A stretch of 64,000 nt of DNA from Kitasatospora phosalacinea (lineage in GTDB: Bacteria; Actinomycetota; Actinomycetes; Streptomycetales; Streptomycetaceae): positions 124,001-188,000 of the forward strand of contig NZ_BSSA01000012.1 in NCBI RefSeq assembly GCF_030268885.1, written 5' to 3'. Made by a program: the position numbers and the translations under genes. Below the pieces are notes generated by a model. The model was not told the DNA's origin, searched no databases, and was given only the letters and a program-made list of their open reading frames with translations. Numbering within the stretch: position 1 is the first letter of the stretch; the number at the start of each line of letters is the position of its first letter. Below are positions 36,184-44,004 of the stretch, piece after piece.

Positions 36184-37704
36184 GTGCCGGAGTCCGGGGA
36201 GTGGGACGCGCTGTTCGCGGGCGTCGAGGAGGTGCTCGCGGAAGGGGAGGTGGCCTTCGAGTGGCTGCAGGGGTTGTCCGCGAGCCGATCGGTGGAGGTC
36301 CTGGCGCGGCTGGCGACCGAGAACAGGTACCTGGCGTACGACCGGCAGCCGCCGGAGGTCGTCGACGCCGCCGTCGCCTGCCCCGACTGGCGGATCCGCC
36401 GCTACTGGGTCGAGAACCAGCGGGGGATGAGCCTCGCGCAGTGGGAGCGGCTGATCCGCGACGAACCGCCCCTCGACTGGCAGCGCACCTTCATGGCCTA
36501 CCACACCCGCCAGCACGCGCCGCGGCCCACCGCGCAGTGGTTCGCCCGGCGGGCGGCCGACCCGGACCCGCGGGTGCGGCTGCGGACGCTGTGGTTCCGG
36601 GGCCTGCCCGCGGAGGTGGCGGTGGCGCTGGCCGCCGATCCGGACCCGCAGGTGCGCCGGGAGGTCTGCCTCCACGCCTGGTACGAGGCGGGCGAGGCGA
36701 GCCGGGCGGCGCTGCTCGCCGACCCCGATCCGCGGGTCCGGGAGGCCGCACGGGAGGAGGAGGGGGGCGAACCCCGCTTGTCCCTGGCCGAGTTCGCGGC
36801 GCTGGACGCGGAGGACCGTCTCGACGAACTGCACGAGCAGGGTGCCGCGGAAGAACTCCTGCGGCACCTGGCCGTCCACCCCGACCCGAAGCTGCGCCGC
36901 TACGCGGCCGGGGCCCGGCTGGACCCGGAACTGCTCGCCGCGCTGGCCGCGGACCCGGACGAGGACGTCCGGGCCGAGATCGCCGTCCGCGAGGACGTGC
37001 CCGACGCGGTGCGGGACCGGGCCGCGGCGGGCCTGCCGCCCGACCGGAAGTTCTGGCACCTGAAGTGGGTCGAGGACCTGCACGACGACCCTGCGGCCAT
37101 GCGCCGCCTGGCCGCCTCCGCCAGCGTCCCCGTCCGGCGCTCCGTCGCCGAGGCCCGCACCCTGCCGCCCGACGTCCTGGCCCGACTGGCCCACGACCCC
37201 GTCAGCGGCGTGCGCGACGCGATCACCGCCCACAACGAGGCCGCACCCCCCGAACTGCTGCTGGAAGCCGCCCGGACCTGGAACTACCCGGGCTCGGTGC
37301 TGCACCACCCGCACTTCCCCTTCGACCGGCTGCGGGCCGCCTGGGCCGACGACCCCGAACCGACCGTGCGCCGCCTCGCCCTGTACGCACCCGACTGCAC
37401 CCCCGAACTGGTCGAACGGCTCGCCGAGGACCCGGACGAGCGGGTGCACCAGCGTGCCGCGGCCGACCCGCGCCTGCCCGCGGCCGCCCTGCGGCGCCTG
37501 CTCGACACCACCGGGTCGGACGTCCGCGCGGGCTTCGAGACCGACGGGCTGCGCCGGGCGCTGGCCCGCAACCCGGCGCTGCCGGTGCCGGTGCTGATCG
37601 GCCTGCTCCGCGACCGGGAGCAGGCCCGGGCCGCCGCCGCCAACCCGGCGGTCCCGGCGGCGGTGGCCCTCCGGATGATCGACCTGGCGGCGGCGCGGCT
37701 GTGA
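36184..37704 (+). CDS. LRV/HEAT-like repeat protein, second of a tandem pair
   Basis: A 506-residue paralogue of the previous gene with the same repeat frame (AADPDPRVRLRTLW, AADPDPQVRREVCL, LADPDPRVREAA, VHPDPKLRRYAAG, AADPDEDVRAEIAV, AHDPVSGVRDAITAH) and an identical stretch from AITAHNEAAPPELLL through AAADPRL. The N-terminal 60 residues and the middle acidic loop differ most. GTG 36184-36186 follows GGGGAG. It lacks the LETPGLPVPHTYEL insertion of copy 1 near the C-terminus. Its stop lies seven bases before the end of the convergent VOC gene. Function unknown. Confidence 0.82.
   Translation: MPESGEWDALFAGVEEVLAEGEVAFEWLQGLSASRSVEVLARLATENRYLAYDRQPPEVVDAAVACPDWRIRRYWVENQRGMSLAQWERLIRDEPPLDWQRTFMAYHTRQHAPRPTAQWFARRAADPDPRVRLRTLWFRGLPAEVAVALAADPDPQVRREVCLHAWYEAGEASRAALLADPDPRVREAAREEEGGEPRLSLAEFAALDAEDRLDELHEQGAAEELLRHLAVHPDPKLRRYAAGARLDPELLAALAADPDEDVRAEIAVREDVPDAVRDRAAAGLPPDRKFWHLKWVEDLHDDPAAMRRLAASASVPVRRSVAEARTLPPDVLARLAHDPVSGVRDAITAHNEAAPPELLLEAARTWNYPGSVLHHPHFPFDRLRAAWADDPEPTVRRLALYAPDCTPELVERLAEDPDERVHQRAAADPRLPAAALRRLLDTTGSDVRAGFETDGLRRALARNPALPVPVLIGLLRDREQARAAAANPAVPAAVALRMIDLAAARL
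37218..37476 (+). repeat. Identical 259-bp block, copy 2
   Basis: Partner of 35620-35878; direct orientation, 1598 bases apart. Recombination between the two copies would fuse the genes and delete the DNA between. Confidence 0.85.
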
Positions 37705-37711
37705 ACGGGCG

Positions 37712-38140
37712 TCAGTCGATGCAGAACTCGTTGCCCTCGACGTCCTGCATGACGATGCACGAGTCGTCGCCGCCGTCGTACAGCAGCTGGACCCGGACGG
37801 CGCCGAGCGGGAGCAGGCGGGCGCACTCGGCTTCGAGCGCGGCCAGCCGCTCTTCGCCGAGCAGGCCGGTGCCGACCCGGACGTCGAGGTGGACGCGGTT
37901 CTTGACCACCTTGCCCTCGGGGACGCGCTGGAAGTACAGCCGGGGGCCGACGCCGGTGGGGTCGGTGCAGGCCGACCAGGAACCGCGCTCCTCGGGCGGG
38001 CAGGAGGCCTGGTACTCTTCCCAACTGCCGAAGCCCTTGGGGGGACGGGACTCGTAGCCGAGCACCTCGCACCAGAAGCGGGCGACCCGGGCCGGGTCGG
38101 CGCAGTCGAAGGTGACCTGGAACTGTCTGAGCACTGCCAT
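37712..38140 (-). CDS. VOC (glyoxalase-like) superfamily protein
   Basis: A 142-residue protein of the glyoxalase/bleomycin-resistance fold: VLRQFQVTFDCADPARVARFWCEVLGYE opens the first beta-alpha-beta unit, RLYFQRVPEGKVVKNRVHLDVRVG the next, and MQDVEGNEFCID carries the usual terminal Glu. Metal-ligand positions (VTFDC and HLDV, NEFC) match VOC proteins used as small-molecule binding or isomerising enzymes. ATG 38138-38140 is preferred because TAGGGT lies seven bases upstream. Substrate unknown; resistance function is not implied. Confidence 0.88.
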   Translation of the reverse strand: MAVLRQFQVTFDCADPARVARFWCEVLGYESRPPKGFGSWEEYQASCPPEERGSWSACTDPTGVGPRLYFQRVPEGKVVKNRVHLDVRVGTGLLGEERLAALEAECARLLPLGAVRVQLLYDGGDDSCIVMQDVEGNEFCID

Positions 38141-38227
38141 GGCGGGCACCCTAACAGCACGTCAGCCGGGTGTCGTCCGAATATCGGTCGCTCGTAACTG
38201 CCCGCTCTCCCCCGCCCCGGCGCCCCG

Positions 38228-38431
38228 TCAGGCGTAGAAGCGCACCTTGTTCAGGCCGTGGTTGACCTTGGTGGTGACGCCCTCCGCCTCCAGCAGTTCG
38301 GTGAACAGCGGGATGAACAGCGGGAGCGTCGGGTGGCCGTGCGCAACGGGCGCGCCGAACGGGCCGGTGGCGGCGCGCTCGGGGCCGGCCGGGGCCCTGA
38401 GGGCGTCGAGTCCGTTGACGGCGAGTGCCAC
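38228..38431 (-). pseudogene. MaoC-type hydratase relic with in-frame deletion
   Basis: A 67-residue open frame starting at GTG 38429-38431. ERAATGPFGAPVAHGHPTLPLFIPLF and GVTTKVNHGLNKVRF match the middle of MaoC/hotdog enoyl-CoA hydratases (usually GPFG.xIAHGYLTL...VNYGLNKVRFPAPV). The N-terminal VNGLDALRA also fits the family, but the roughly 35 residues between, which hold the catalytic Asp and His (usually ADATGDHQWIH), are missing, and the chain stops 60-80 residues early. The remaining product cannot be an active hydratase. It lies downstream of the acyl-CoA ligase in the same orientation. Confidence 0.7.
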
Positions 38432-38461
38432 GGGGAGGTGCCTTTCGGAGAGGAGAGGGGG

Positions 38462-39949
38462 TCATCCGGCGTGCAGGGCACGGAGCCGGTCCTTGAGGAT
38501 CTTTCCGGTGGCGGTGCGCGGCAGTTCGTCCGCGAGCACCAGGGTCTTGGGGAGCTTGTACTTGGCGAGGAGCCCGGCCAGTGCGGCGAGCAGTTCCGCC
38601 GGGTCGGGCGCGGTGCCGGGTTCGGGGACGACCACGGCGCGGCCGACCTCGCCCCACCTGGCGTCGGGGACGCCGTGGACGGCGCACTCGGCGATGCCGG
38701 GCAGGGCGAGCAGGGCCTCCTCGACCTCGGCGGGGTAGACGTTCTCGCCGCCGGAGATGTACATGTCCTTGATCCGGTCGGCGATGGTGAGGTACCCGTC
38801 GGCGTCGGCCCGGGCGGCGTCGCCGCTGCGGAACCAGTCGCCGTGGAAGGACCGGGCGGTGGCCTCGGGCAGGCCCCAGTAGCCGGGGCCGACGTTGGGC
38901 CCGCTGACCAGCACCTCGCCGACCTCGCCGATCCCGGCCTCCCGCCCGTCCGGGGTGGTCAGCCGCACGTCGGTGAAGAAGTGCGGGACGCCCGCGCTGC
39001 CCGCCTTGGCGACGGTGTGCCCGGCGTCCAGGAAGAGCACGCCGGGCCCGGCCTCGGTCATGCCGTAGCCCTGCTGGAAGGACAGGCCGCGGCGCAGGTA
39101 GGTGTCGATCAGCGGGCGCGGGACGGGGGCACCGCCGCAGTTGAGGATGCGCAGGCTGCTCAGGTCGGCGTCGTCCCAGCCGTTCTGGCGGGCCATCAGG
39201 TCGAACATGGTCGGCACGCCGAACATGTAGGTGATGCGTTCCCGGGCGACCAGTTCCAGGGTCGCGGCCGGGTCGAAGGACTCGACCAGGTGGCAGGTAC
39301 CGCCCTTGAGCAGGACGGGCAGGGTGAGCATGTTCAGGCCGCCGGTGTGGAACAGCGGGGCGGCGACCAAGGCGCTGTCGTCGGCGAGCAGGTCGGTGTC
39401 GACCAGGACGTTGTAGGCGTTCCAGGTGAGGTTGCCGTGGGTGAGCAGGGCGCCCTTGGGGCGGCCGGTGGTGCCCGAGGTGTACATGATCAGGCAGGTG
39501 TCGTCGAGGCCGACCGGCTCGTCGATCGGCGCGGTGCCGGCCCCGGCCAGCCAGGACTCGTACGCCTCGCCGGTCTCCACCGTCACCGGCACCGCGCCGG
39601 GCGGCACCAGCGGGGCGCAGCCGGGTGCGTGGACCAGCGCGCGGGCCCCGCTGTCGTCGAGCTGGAAGGCGATCTCGGGCCGGGCGAGGCGGGTGTTGAG
39701 CGGGACGAAGAGCGCGCCGAGCAGGCCGGTCGCGAACAGCGTCTCCAGGAAGGCCGGGTGGTTGGGGCCCAGGTAGGCGACCCGGTCGCCGCGGCGGACC
39801 CCGGCGGTGCGCAGGGCGTGGGCCAGGCGGGTGCTGCGCTCGTGCAGGTCGGCGTAGCTGTGGCGGTGTCCGGCGTGGACGAGGGCGGTGCGGTGCGGGG
39901 TCTTCCTGGCGCGGCGGGCGGGCCAGGAGCCGATTCCCTGGTTGCGCAT
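38462..39949 (-). CDS. Acyl-CoA synthetase / fatty-acid-CoA ligase
   Basis: A 495-residue AMP-forming ligase that activates a carboxylic acid to its CoA thioester. The P-loop is IMYTSGTTGRPKGALLTH (near 151-168); APLFHTGGLN, GYGMTEAGPG, the hinge Asp in GDAARADADGYLTIADR, ISGGENVYPAEVEE and the catalytic Lys in LPRTATGKILKDRL are all present, so the enzyme looks intact. It stands between relics of a MaoC hydratase (downstream) and an SDR (upstream) in what was an acyl-CoA operon facing a MarR gene. Chain length preference cannot be read from sequence. Confidence 0.93.
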   Translation of the reverse strand: MRNQGIGSWPARRARKTPHRTALVHAGHRHSYADLHERSTRLAHALRTAGVRRGDRVAYLGPNHPAFLETLFATGLLGALFVPLNTRLARPEIAFQLDDSGARALVHAPGCAPLVPPGAVPVTVETGEAYESWLAGAGTAPIDEPVGLDDTCLIMYTSGTTGRPKGALLTHGNLTWNAYNVLVDTDLLADDSALVAAPLFHTGGLNMLTLPVLLKGGTCHLVESFDPAATLELVARERITYMFGVPTMFDLMARQNGWDDADLSSLRILNCGGAPVPRPLIDTYLRRGLSFQQGYGMTEAGPGVLFLDAGHTVAKAGSAGVPHFFTDVRLTTPDGREAGIGEVGEVLVSGPNVGPGYWGLPEATARSFHGDWFRSGDAARADADGYLTIADRIKDMYISGGENVYPAEVEEALLALPGIAECAVHGVPDARWGEVGRAVVVPEPGTAPDPAELLAALAGLLAKYKLPKTLVLADELPRTATGKILKDRLRALHAG

Positions 39950-39968
39950 GAGGGTGTGACAGCCTTTC

Positions 39969-40021
39969 GGGACTCGGGACTCGGGAGTGAGGGCTCAGGG
40001 CTCGGGACTCGGGGCTCGGGG
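39969..40021. repeat. Short degenerate tandem repeat (GGGACTC / GGGCTC)
   Basis: About seven units of a 7-8-base motif (GGGACTC, GGGAGTGA, GGGCTCA, GGGCTC, GGGACTC, GGGGCTC) occupy the 5' flank of the acyl-CoA ligase gene, between it and the SDR relic. It has no coding capacity and probably arose by slippage. Confidence 0.6.
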
Positions 40022-40070
40022 CGGGGCCGCTCCCGCCCTGCCCGCGCATCCGGACCGCGGCGGCGCGGGC

Positions 40071-40318
40071 TCAGGTGAAGGTGCCGCGCAGGTGGGTGGT
40101 GACCACGGCGTCGCGCTCCTCGTCGGTCATCTTCCACAGCACCCGGTCGTGCAGGATCCCGGCGTCGGTGACCAGCACGTCGATCCGGCCGAAGGCGTCC
40201 ACCGCCCCGTCCACCAGGGCCTGTGCGGCCTCGGGGTGGCGGCCGCGGCCTCGGCGACCTTGCCGGTCAGGTCCAGGTGCCGACCCGGGCTCAGGAGGGT
40301 TTCGCTGCTCATGGCCAT
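40071..40318 (-). pseudogene. Short-chain dehydrogenase (FabG-like) relic
   Basis: An ATG at 40316-40318 opens SSETLLSPGRHLDLTGKVAEAAAA, then a frameshift leads to AAQALVDGAVDAFGRIDVLVTDAGILHDRVLWKMTDEERDAVVTTHLRGTFT and a stop. This is the middle of a 3-oxoacyl reductase-type SDR. The Rossmann glycine motif, the NNAG asparagine (here VTDAG), and the Ser-Tyr-Lys triad with the whole C-terminal half are absent. The gene is non-functional but its promoter region with the MarR dyad is intact. Confidence 0.8.
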
Positions 40319-40326
40319 TGAAGCTA

Positions 40327-40359
40327 GGAACAATCATTGTTGATGTCAATGATTGTTCC
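40327..40359. promoter_or_regulatory. MarR operator: 13-bp perfect inverted repeat
   Basis: GGAACAATCATTG (40327-40339) and CAATGATTGTTCC (40347-40359) are exact complements around seven bases. The left half itself contains the palindrome AACAAT-C-ATTGTT. It lies nine bases before the SDR relic start and 30 before the marR start, so one bound dimer or pair of dimers could silence both directions. Confidence 0.8.
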
Positions 40360-40388
40360 GGACATCTTCGCCCTGGCATGATGACCCC

Positions 40389-40823
40389 ATGAACGACGCC
40401 CCCTGGATGCACGGCCTGCACGCCGACACCGGCTACCTGCTCTACCGCCTCGGCCAGCGCTCCGGCAGCGCGTTCAACGCCGCCCTCGAACAGCACGGCC
40501 TCCGCCTGCGCCACCACGCGATCCTGCGCTACCTCGCCACCGTCGACGGCGCCCGCCAGCGCGAACTCGCCGACCGCCTCGGCTACGACCCCAGCGCGAT
40601 CGTCTCCCTGCTCGACGACCTCCAGCAGCTCGGCCTCGCCGAACGCCGCCCCGACCCCGCCGACCGCCGCAGCCGCCTCGTCGTCCTCACCCCGGCCGGC
40701 CACGCCCTCCTCCGCACCGCCGACCACGACAGCCGCCGCGTCACCGAGGACCTCCTCGCCCCCCTCTCCCCCGCCGACCGCGCCACCCTCAACGACCTGC
40801 TCCAGCGCATCTCCACGCTCTGA
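40389..40823 (+). CDS. MarR-family regulator
   Basis: A 144-residue winged-helix protein: QHGLRLRHHAILRYLATVDGARQRELADRLGYDPSAIVSLLDDLQQLGLAERRPDPADRRSRLVVLTPAGHALL is a complete MarR core, with the DPADRRSRLV wing. ATG 40389 has no ribosome site; CATGAT ends six bases before. It is divergent from the decayed acyl-CoA operon and its perfect dyad, so its natural target may now be only the ligase gene. Ligand probably an acid or acyl-CoA, by context. Confidence 0.92.
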   Translation: MNDAPWMHGLHADTGYLLYRLGQRSGSAFNAALEQHGLRLRHHAILRYLATVDGARQRELADRLGYDPSAIVSLLDDLQQLGLAERRPDPADRRSRLVVLTPAGHALLRTADHDSRRVTEDLLAPLSPADRATLNDLLQRISTL

Positions 40824-40895
40824 ACCCCGGCCCGGCACCGCCCTGATCCGCCGTTGAGGAGCGCGACCGGGCGGCTGCCTGGCATGCTGACGGAC

Positions 40896-41804
40896 ATGAT
40901 CGATCCTTCCGCCGCCCCGTCGGCCACCGCCGCGTCGGCCGCCGATCCGCTGGACGTGTTCACCGCGCACCGGGGGGTGCTGTTCGGCACCGCCTACCGA
41001 CTGCTGGGCAGTGTCGCCGACGCCGAGGACGTGCTGCAGGACGCCTGGATCAAGTGGTCGGCGGCCGGGCGGGCCGAGCAGGTGGAGAACCCGCGGGCGT
41101 ACCTGGTGCGGACGGTCACCAACCTGTCGTTGACCAGGCTGACGTCGGCGCGGGCCGTGCGGGAGTCGTACGTGGGGCCGTGGCTGCCGGAGCCGGTGCT
41201 GACCGAGGCGGACGCGGCGGAGGGGGCGGAGCTGGCGGACTCGGTGTCGACGGCGCTGCTGGTGGTGCTGGAGAGCCTCGGGCCGGTGGAGCGGGCGGTG
41301 TTCGTGCTGCGCGAGGCGTTCGGGTTCAGCCACGCGGAGATCGCCGGGTTCCTGGACCGCAGCGAGGCGACGGTCCGGCAGACGGCGCACCGGGCGCGTG
41401 AGCACGTCCGGGCCCGGCGGCCCCGCTTCGACACCGACCCCGAGCAGCGCCGCGAGGTCACCGGCCGGTTCCTGGCGGCCTGCGACGGCGGCGACCTGAA
41501 CGCGATGCTGGAACTGCTCGCCCCCGACGTCACGGCCTGGTCGGACGGCGGCGGCAAGGTCACCGCGGCCCGCCGCCCGCTGCACGGCGCCGACCCGGTG
41601 GCCCGCTGGATGGTGGGCGTGCTCGCCAAGCCCTCGGTGCGCGGCACCACGTGGCGCTCGGCCTCCATCAACGGCGAGGAGGGCGTGCTGTTCACGGTGG
41701 ACGGCCACCCGATCGGCGCGCTCACCTTCGACCTGGCGGACGGGCTGATCCGCAACCTGCGCTTCCAGGTCAACCCGGACAAGCTGCGCGGCCTGCTGCC
41801 CTGA
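40896..41804 (+). CDS. ECF41-type RNA polymerase sigma factor (SigJ-like) with SnoaL extension
   Basis: About 302 residues: sigma-2 (VFTAHRGVLFGTAYRLLGSVADAEDVLQDAWIKW), linker with the ECF41 hallmark WLPEP (GPWLPEPVLTE), sigma-4 (LESLGPVERAVFVLREAFGFSHAEIAGFLDRSEATVRQTAHRARE), then a SnoaL-like C-terminal domain with the other two ECF41 motifs DGGGK and NPDKL. ECF41 factors are controlled by this fused domain rather than an anti-sigma factor. ATG 40896 is used (CATGCT seven bases before); ATG 40884 would add four residues. The carboxymuconolactone decarboxylase- or SDR-type partner usual for ECF41 is not adjacent. Confidence 0.93.
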   Translation: MIDPSAAPSATAASAADPLDVFTAHRGVLFGTAYRLLGSVADAEDVLQDAWIKWSAAGRAEQVENPRAYLVRTVTNLSLTRLTSARAVRESYVGPWLPEPVLTEADAAEGAELADSVSTALLVVLESLGPVERAVFVLREAFGFSHAEIAGFLDRSEATVRQTAHRAREHVRARRPRFDTDPEQRREVTGRFLAACDGGDLNAMLELLAPDVTAWSDGGGKVTAARRPLHGADPVARWMVGVLAKPSVRGTTWRSASINGEEGVLFTVDGHPIGALTFDLADGLIRNLRFQVNPDKLRGLLP

Positions 41805-41809
41805 CCCGA

Positions 41810-41855
41810 CGACGCCCGGCCCCGCCCCGGTCGATCGGGGCGGGGCCGGGCGTCG
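41810..41855. terminator. Bidirectional terminator, 19-bp perfect stem
   Basis: CGACGCCCGGCCCCGCCCC (41810-41828) pairs exactly with 41837-41855 around an eight-base loop. It fills the gap between the convergent sigma factor and membrane protein genes. Confidence 0.85.
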
Positions 41856-41868
41856 CGGTGGCGGCGGG

Positions 41869-42477
41869 TCAGGCGGTGACCGGCGCCGCGGGGGCCTTCG
41901 GGGCGAGGAGCAGCTGGAGCAGTTCGGCGTCGTGGCCGCGCAGCCAGTAGGTGTCCCCGCCGAACTGCACGGACGAGGTGTAGCCGAGGCGGGCCTGGGT
42001 GGGGTTCAGCTGCTCCCGGCCCGGCCGGAAGGTCGGGACCGGCGGGTCGATCGGCCGGGTCCCGGCGTTCTTGCCTCGGCCGCGCCAGGCGAGCGCCGTG
42101 CCGCCGTCGGGGGTGCGCCGCAGCAGCAGGTGGCCCAGGGTCTGGCTGCCGTCGTGCACCCCGAAGGAGAGCAGGCACAGCGGCACCCCGGCGGCGAGGC
42201 GGGCGGCGTCGCCCGCGGGCGTCCGCTTCCGGGCCGGGGCGGTGCCCGCGACCAGCTTGGCCGCCCAGCCCCGGTACACGGCCGAGGTGGCCTGCGCGTC
42301 CTCGACGCCGGGCAGGAAGGACGGCGGCAGCAGCGCCTTGACCAGGCTCTCCAGCACGTACCAGAGGACCAGGCCCAGCAGGGCCAGGGCGGGTCCGCCG
42401 ATCGCGGCGCCGGTGAACACCAGCACCAGGGCCAGGGCCAGCGACGCGATCAGGTGGACCGTCAGACGGGCGTTCAT
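41869..42477 (-). CDS. Membrane protein of unknown function
   Basis: A 202-residue protein with two N-terminal membrane helices (TVHLIASLALALVLVFTGAAIGG and ALALLGLVLWYVLESLVKALL) and a soluble part with SFGVHDGSQTLGHLLLRRTPDGGTALAWRGRGK and GYTSSVQFGGDTYWLRGHDAELLQLLL. ATG 42475-42477 with GGAGAAC upstream. Not recognised. Upstream lies the amber-split gene; a tandem GGATCGTTC/CGGATCGTC-like run (42510-42570) occupies the promoter region. Confidence 0.65.
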   Translation of the reverse strand: MNARLTVHLIASLALALVLVFTGAAIGGPALALLGLVLWYVLESLVKALLPPSFLPGVEDAQATSAVYRGWAAKLVAGTAPARKRTPAGDAARLAAGVPLCLLSFGVHDGSQTLGHLLLRRTPDGGTALAWRGRGKNAGTRPIDPPVPTFRPGREQLNPTQARLGYTSSVQFGGDTYWLRGHDAELLQLLLAPKAPAAPVTA

Positions 42478-42519
42478 GTTCTCCTCGTGTGTTCGTGCGG
42501 GGTGGTCGTCGGTGCGGAT

Positions 42520-42575
42520 TGTTCCGGTGCGGATCGTTCCGGCAAGGATCGTTCTTGTGCGGATCGTCGGTGCGG
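42520..42575. repeat. Degenerate GTTCCGGTGCGGATC tandem run
   Basis: Units resembling TTGTTCCGGTGCGGATCG recur three to four times (GGATTGTTCCGGTGC, GGATCGTTCCGGCAA, GGATCGTTCTTGTGC, GGATCGTCGGTGC) upstream of the membrane protein gene. Period is about 15 bases. It may be a slippage array or repeated regulatory half-sites. Confidence 0.5.
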
Positions 42576-42617
42576 ACCCTGGCGCCCGGCGGCGGGCGCC
42601 GGACGTCCGGGGGCGGT

Positions 42618-43928
42618 TCAGCCCGTCCGCAGCCGGGGGTCGCGCTCGCCCAGCACCTGCTCGGCGGGCCAGCGTCCGGCGAGCACCCCGGCCAGCACCG
42701 GGCGCTCGGACTCCACCACCTCGCACAGGCCGACGGCCCTCTCCGCGACCGGCGGCCGGCCCTCCAGCACCACCGGCGCGTCGAGCAGGTCCCCGTCCCA
42801 CGGCCGGACGCCGTTGGCCAGGGTGCCCGCGAAGCGGTGGCCGGTCAGGGTGCCCGCGCGCACCCGCTGCACCACCTCCTCGATGGTCGCGGCGTCCAGC
42901 CGGGCCCAGAGCAGGTGGTTGACCGTCCGGCCGTCCTCCAGCCGGACCGGCAGCCGCACCTTCAGGAAGTTGCCCACCCCCTCCACGGCCATGACCGCCC
43001 CGGTGTCCACCCTGGTCCGGTCGGCCCGTTCGGCCTCCGGGAGCCGCAGGACCGGGTCGGGCAGCGGCTACAGGAAGCCCGGGTGCTCGGGGTCGATCCG
43101 CCCGCCGCAGCCGCACGCGTCGCCGCAGCCGCACCCGTCGGCGTGGTCACCGTGGTCGGCGTGGTCGGCGGGGTCCTCGTCCCGGTCCGCGAAGAGTTCG
43201 GCGTTCTCCGGCAGCGGCAGCATCAGGGCGTAGTAGCGGGCCACCGCGGGCGCGGCCGGTTCGGGCAGGCCGAGCGCGGCCAGGGCGGCCGACGCGGCCT
43301 CGTGGCGTTCGCCGTTGACCCGGACCTCGGCCTGCACGGCGCCGGGGGCGCCGCCGTAGAAGACCTTGACGCCGTTGACGTGCGGGGAGGTCAGGTCCGC
43401 GGTGAAGGTGTGGGCGGTCCGGGGGAGCACGTTGGCGAGGAGCAGGGCGCCCTGCAGCTTGCGATTCTCCGTGACGTCGTGGCCGAAGCCGATCGCCCCG
43501 GAGACGATCAGGCCCCAGCCGGGCACTCCGCCCGCGTCCCCGGGGGCCACCCGCTCCGCGAAGTGGCCCCGCCCGTCGACGAGTTCGACCAGGCAGGCGC
43601 CGGTGGTCTGCGCCCAGGAGGCGGCGGTGTCCCGCTCGTCCGCGGAGAACGCCGTCACGCAGTCGGCGAACGTCCACTCCTGCCCGGGCAGTCGGAGGTC
43701 CGGTGTGGCGACCAGGTCGTAGTGGCGCCCCGTGCTGTGCTGCGGCGGCAGCAGGACGACCGCCCAGTCGTGCGGGCTCACCATCAGGTCGTCCTTGATC
43801 ACGACGCCCTCGGTGAACCCGGGCGCGACCTCCTCCAGCGCCTCCCGCACCAGGGCGAGGAACCGGGCCGCGGGCAGGCGGCCGTCGGACGGAGCGGGGG
43901 CCTTCTTGCTGCGCCGTGTCCAGAACAT
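42618..43928 (-). pseudogene. DUF6348-type gene interrupted by one in-frame amber codon
   Basis: The frame from ATG 43926-43928 runs 286 residues to a TAG at 43068-43070 and then, in the same phase, continues 149 codons to 42618. The first part is DUF6348-like (RFLALVREALEEVAPGFTEGVVIKDDLMVSPHDWAVVLLPP, GWGLIVSGAIGFGHDV, RYYALMLPLPENAEL) and ends in a His/Cys-rich segment and EHPGFL. The second begins PLPDPVLRLPEAERADRTRV without any start codon or ribosome site and continues VMAVEGVGNFLKVRLPVRLEDG. The simplest reading is one gene broken by a TAC-to-TAG change. Alternatives are readthrough or a restart at GTG 43010. TAGGCT lies seven bases before the ATG. Confidence 0.6.
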
Positions 43929-44004
43929 GCGGCGCAGCCTACTCAGCGGCCCCGGCCGCACCAGTGGTTTTCCACCCCGTGGACGGGCCGGGCGGCCGGG
44001 CCCG

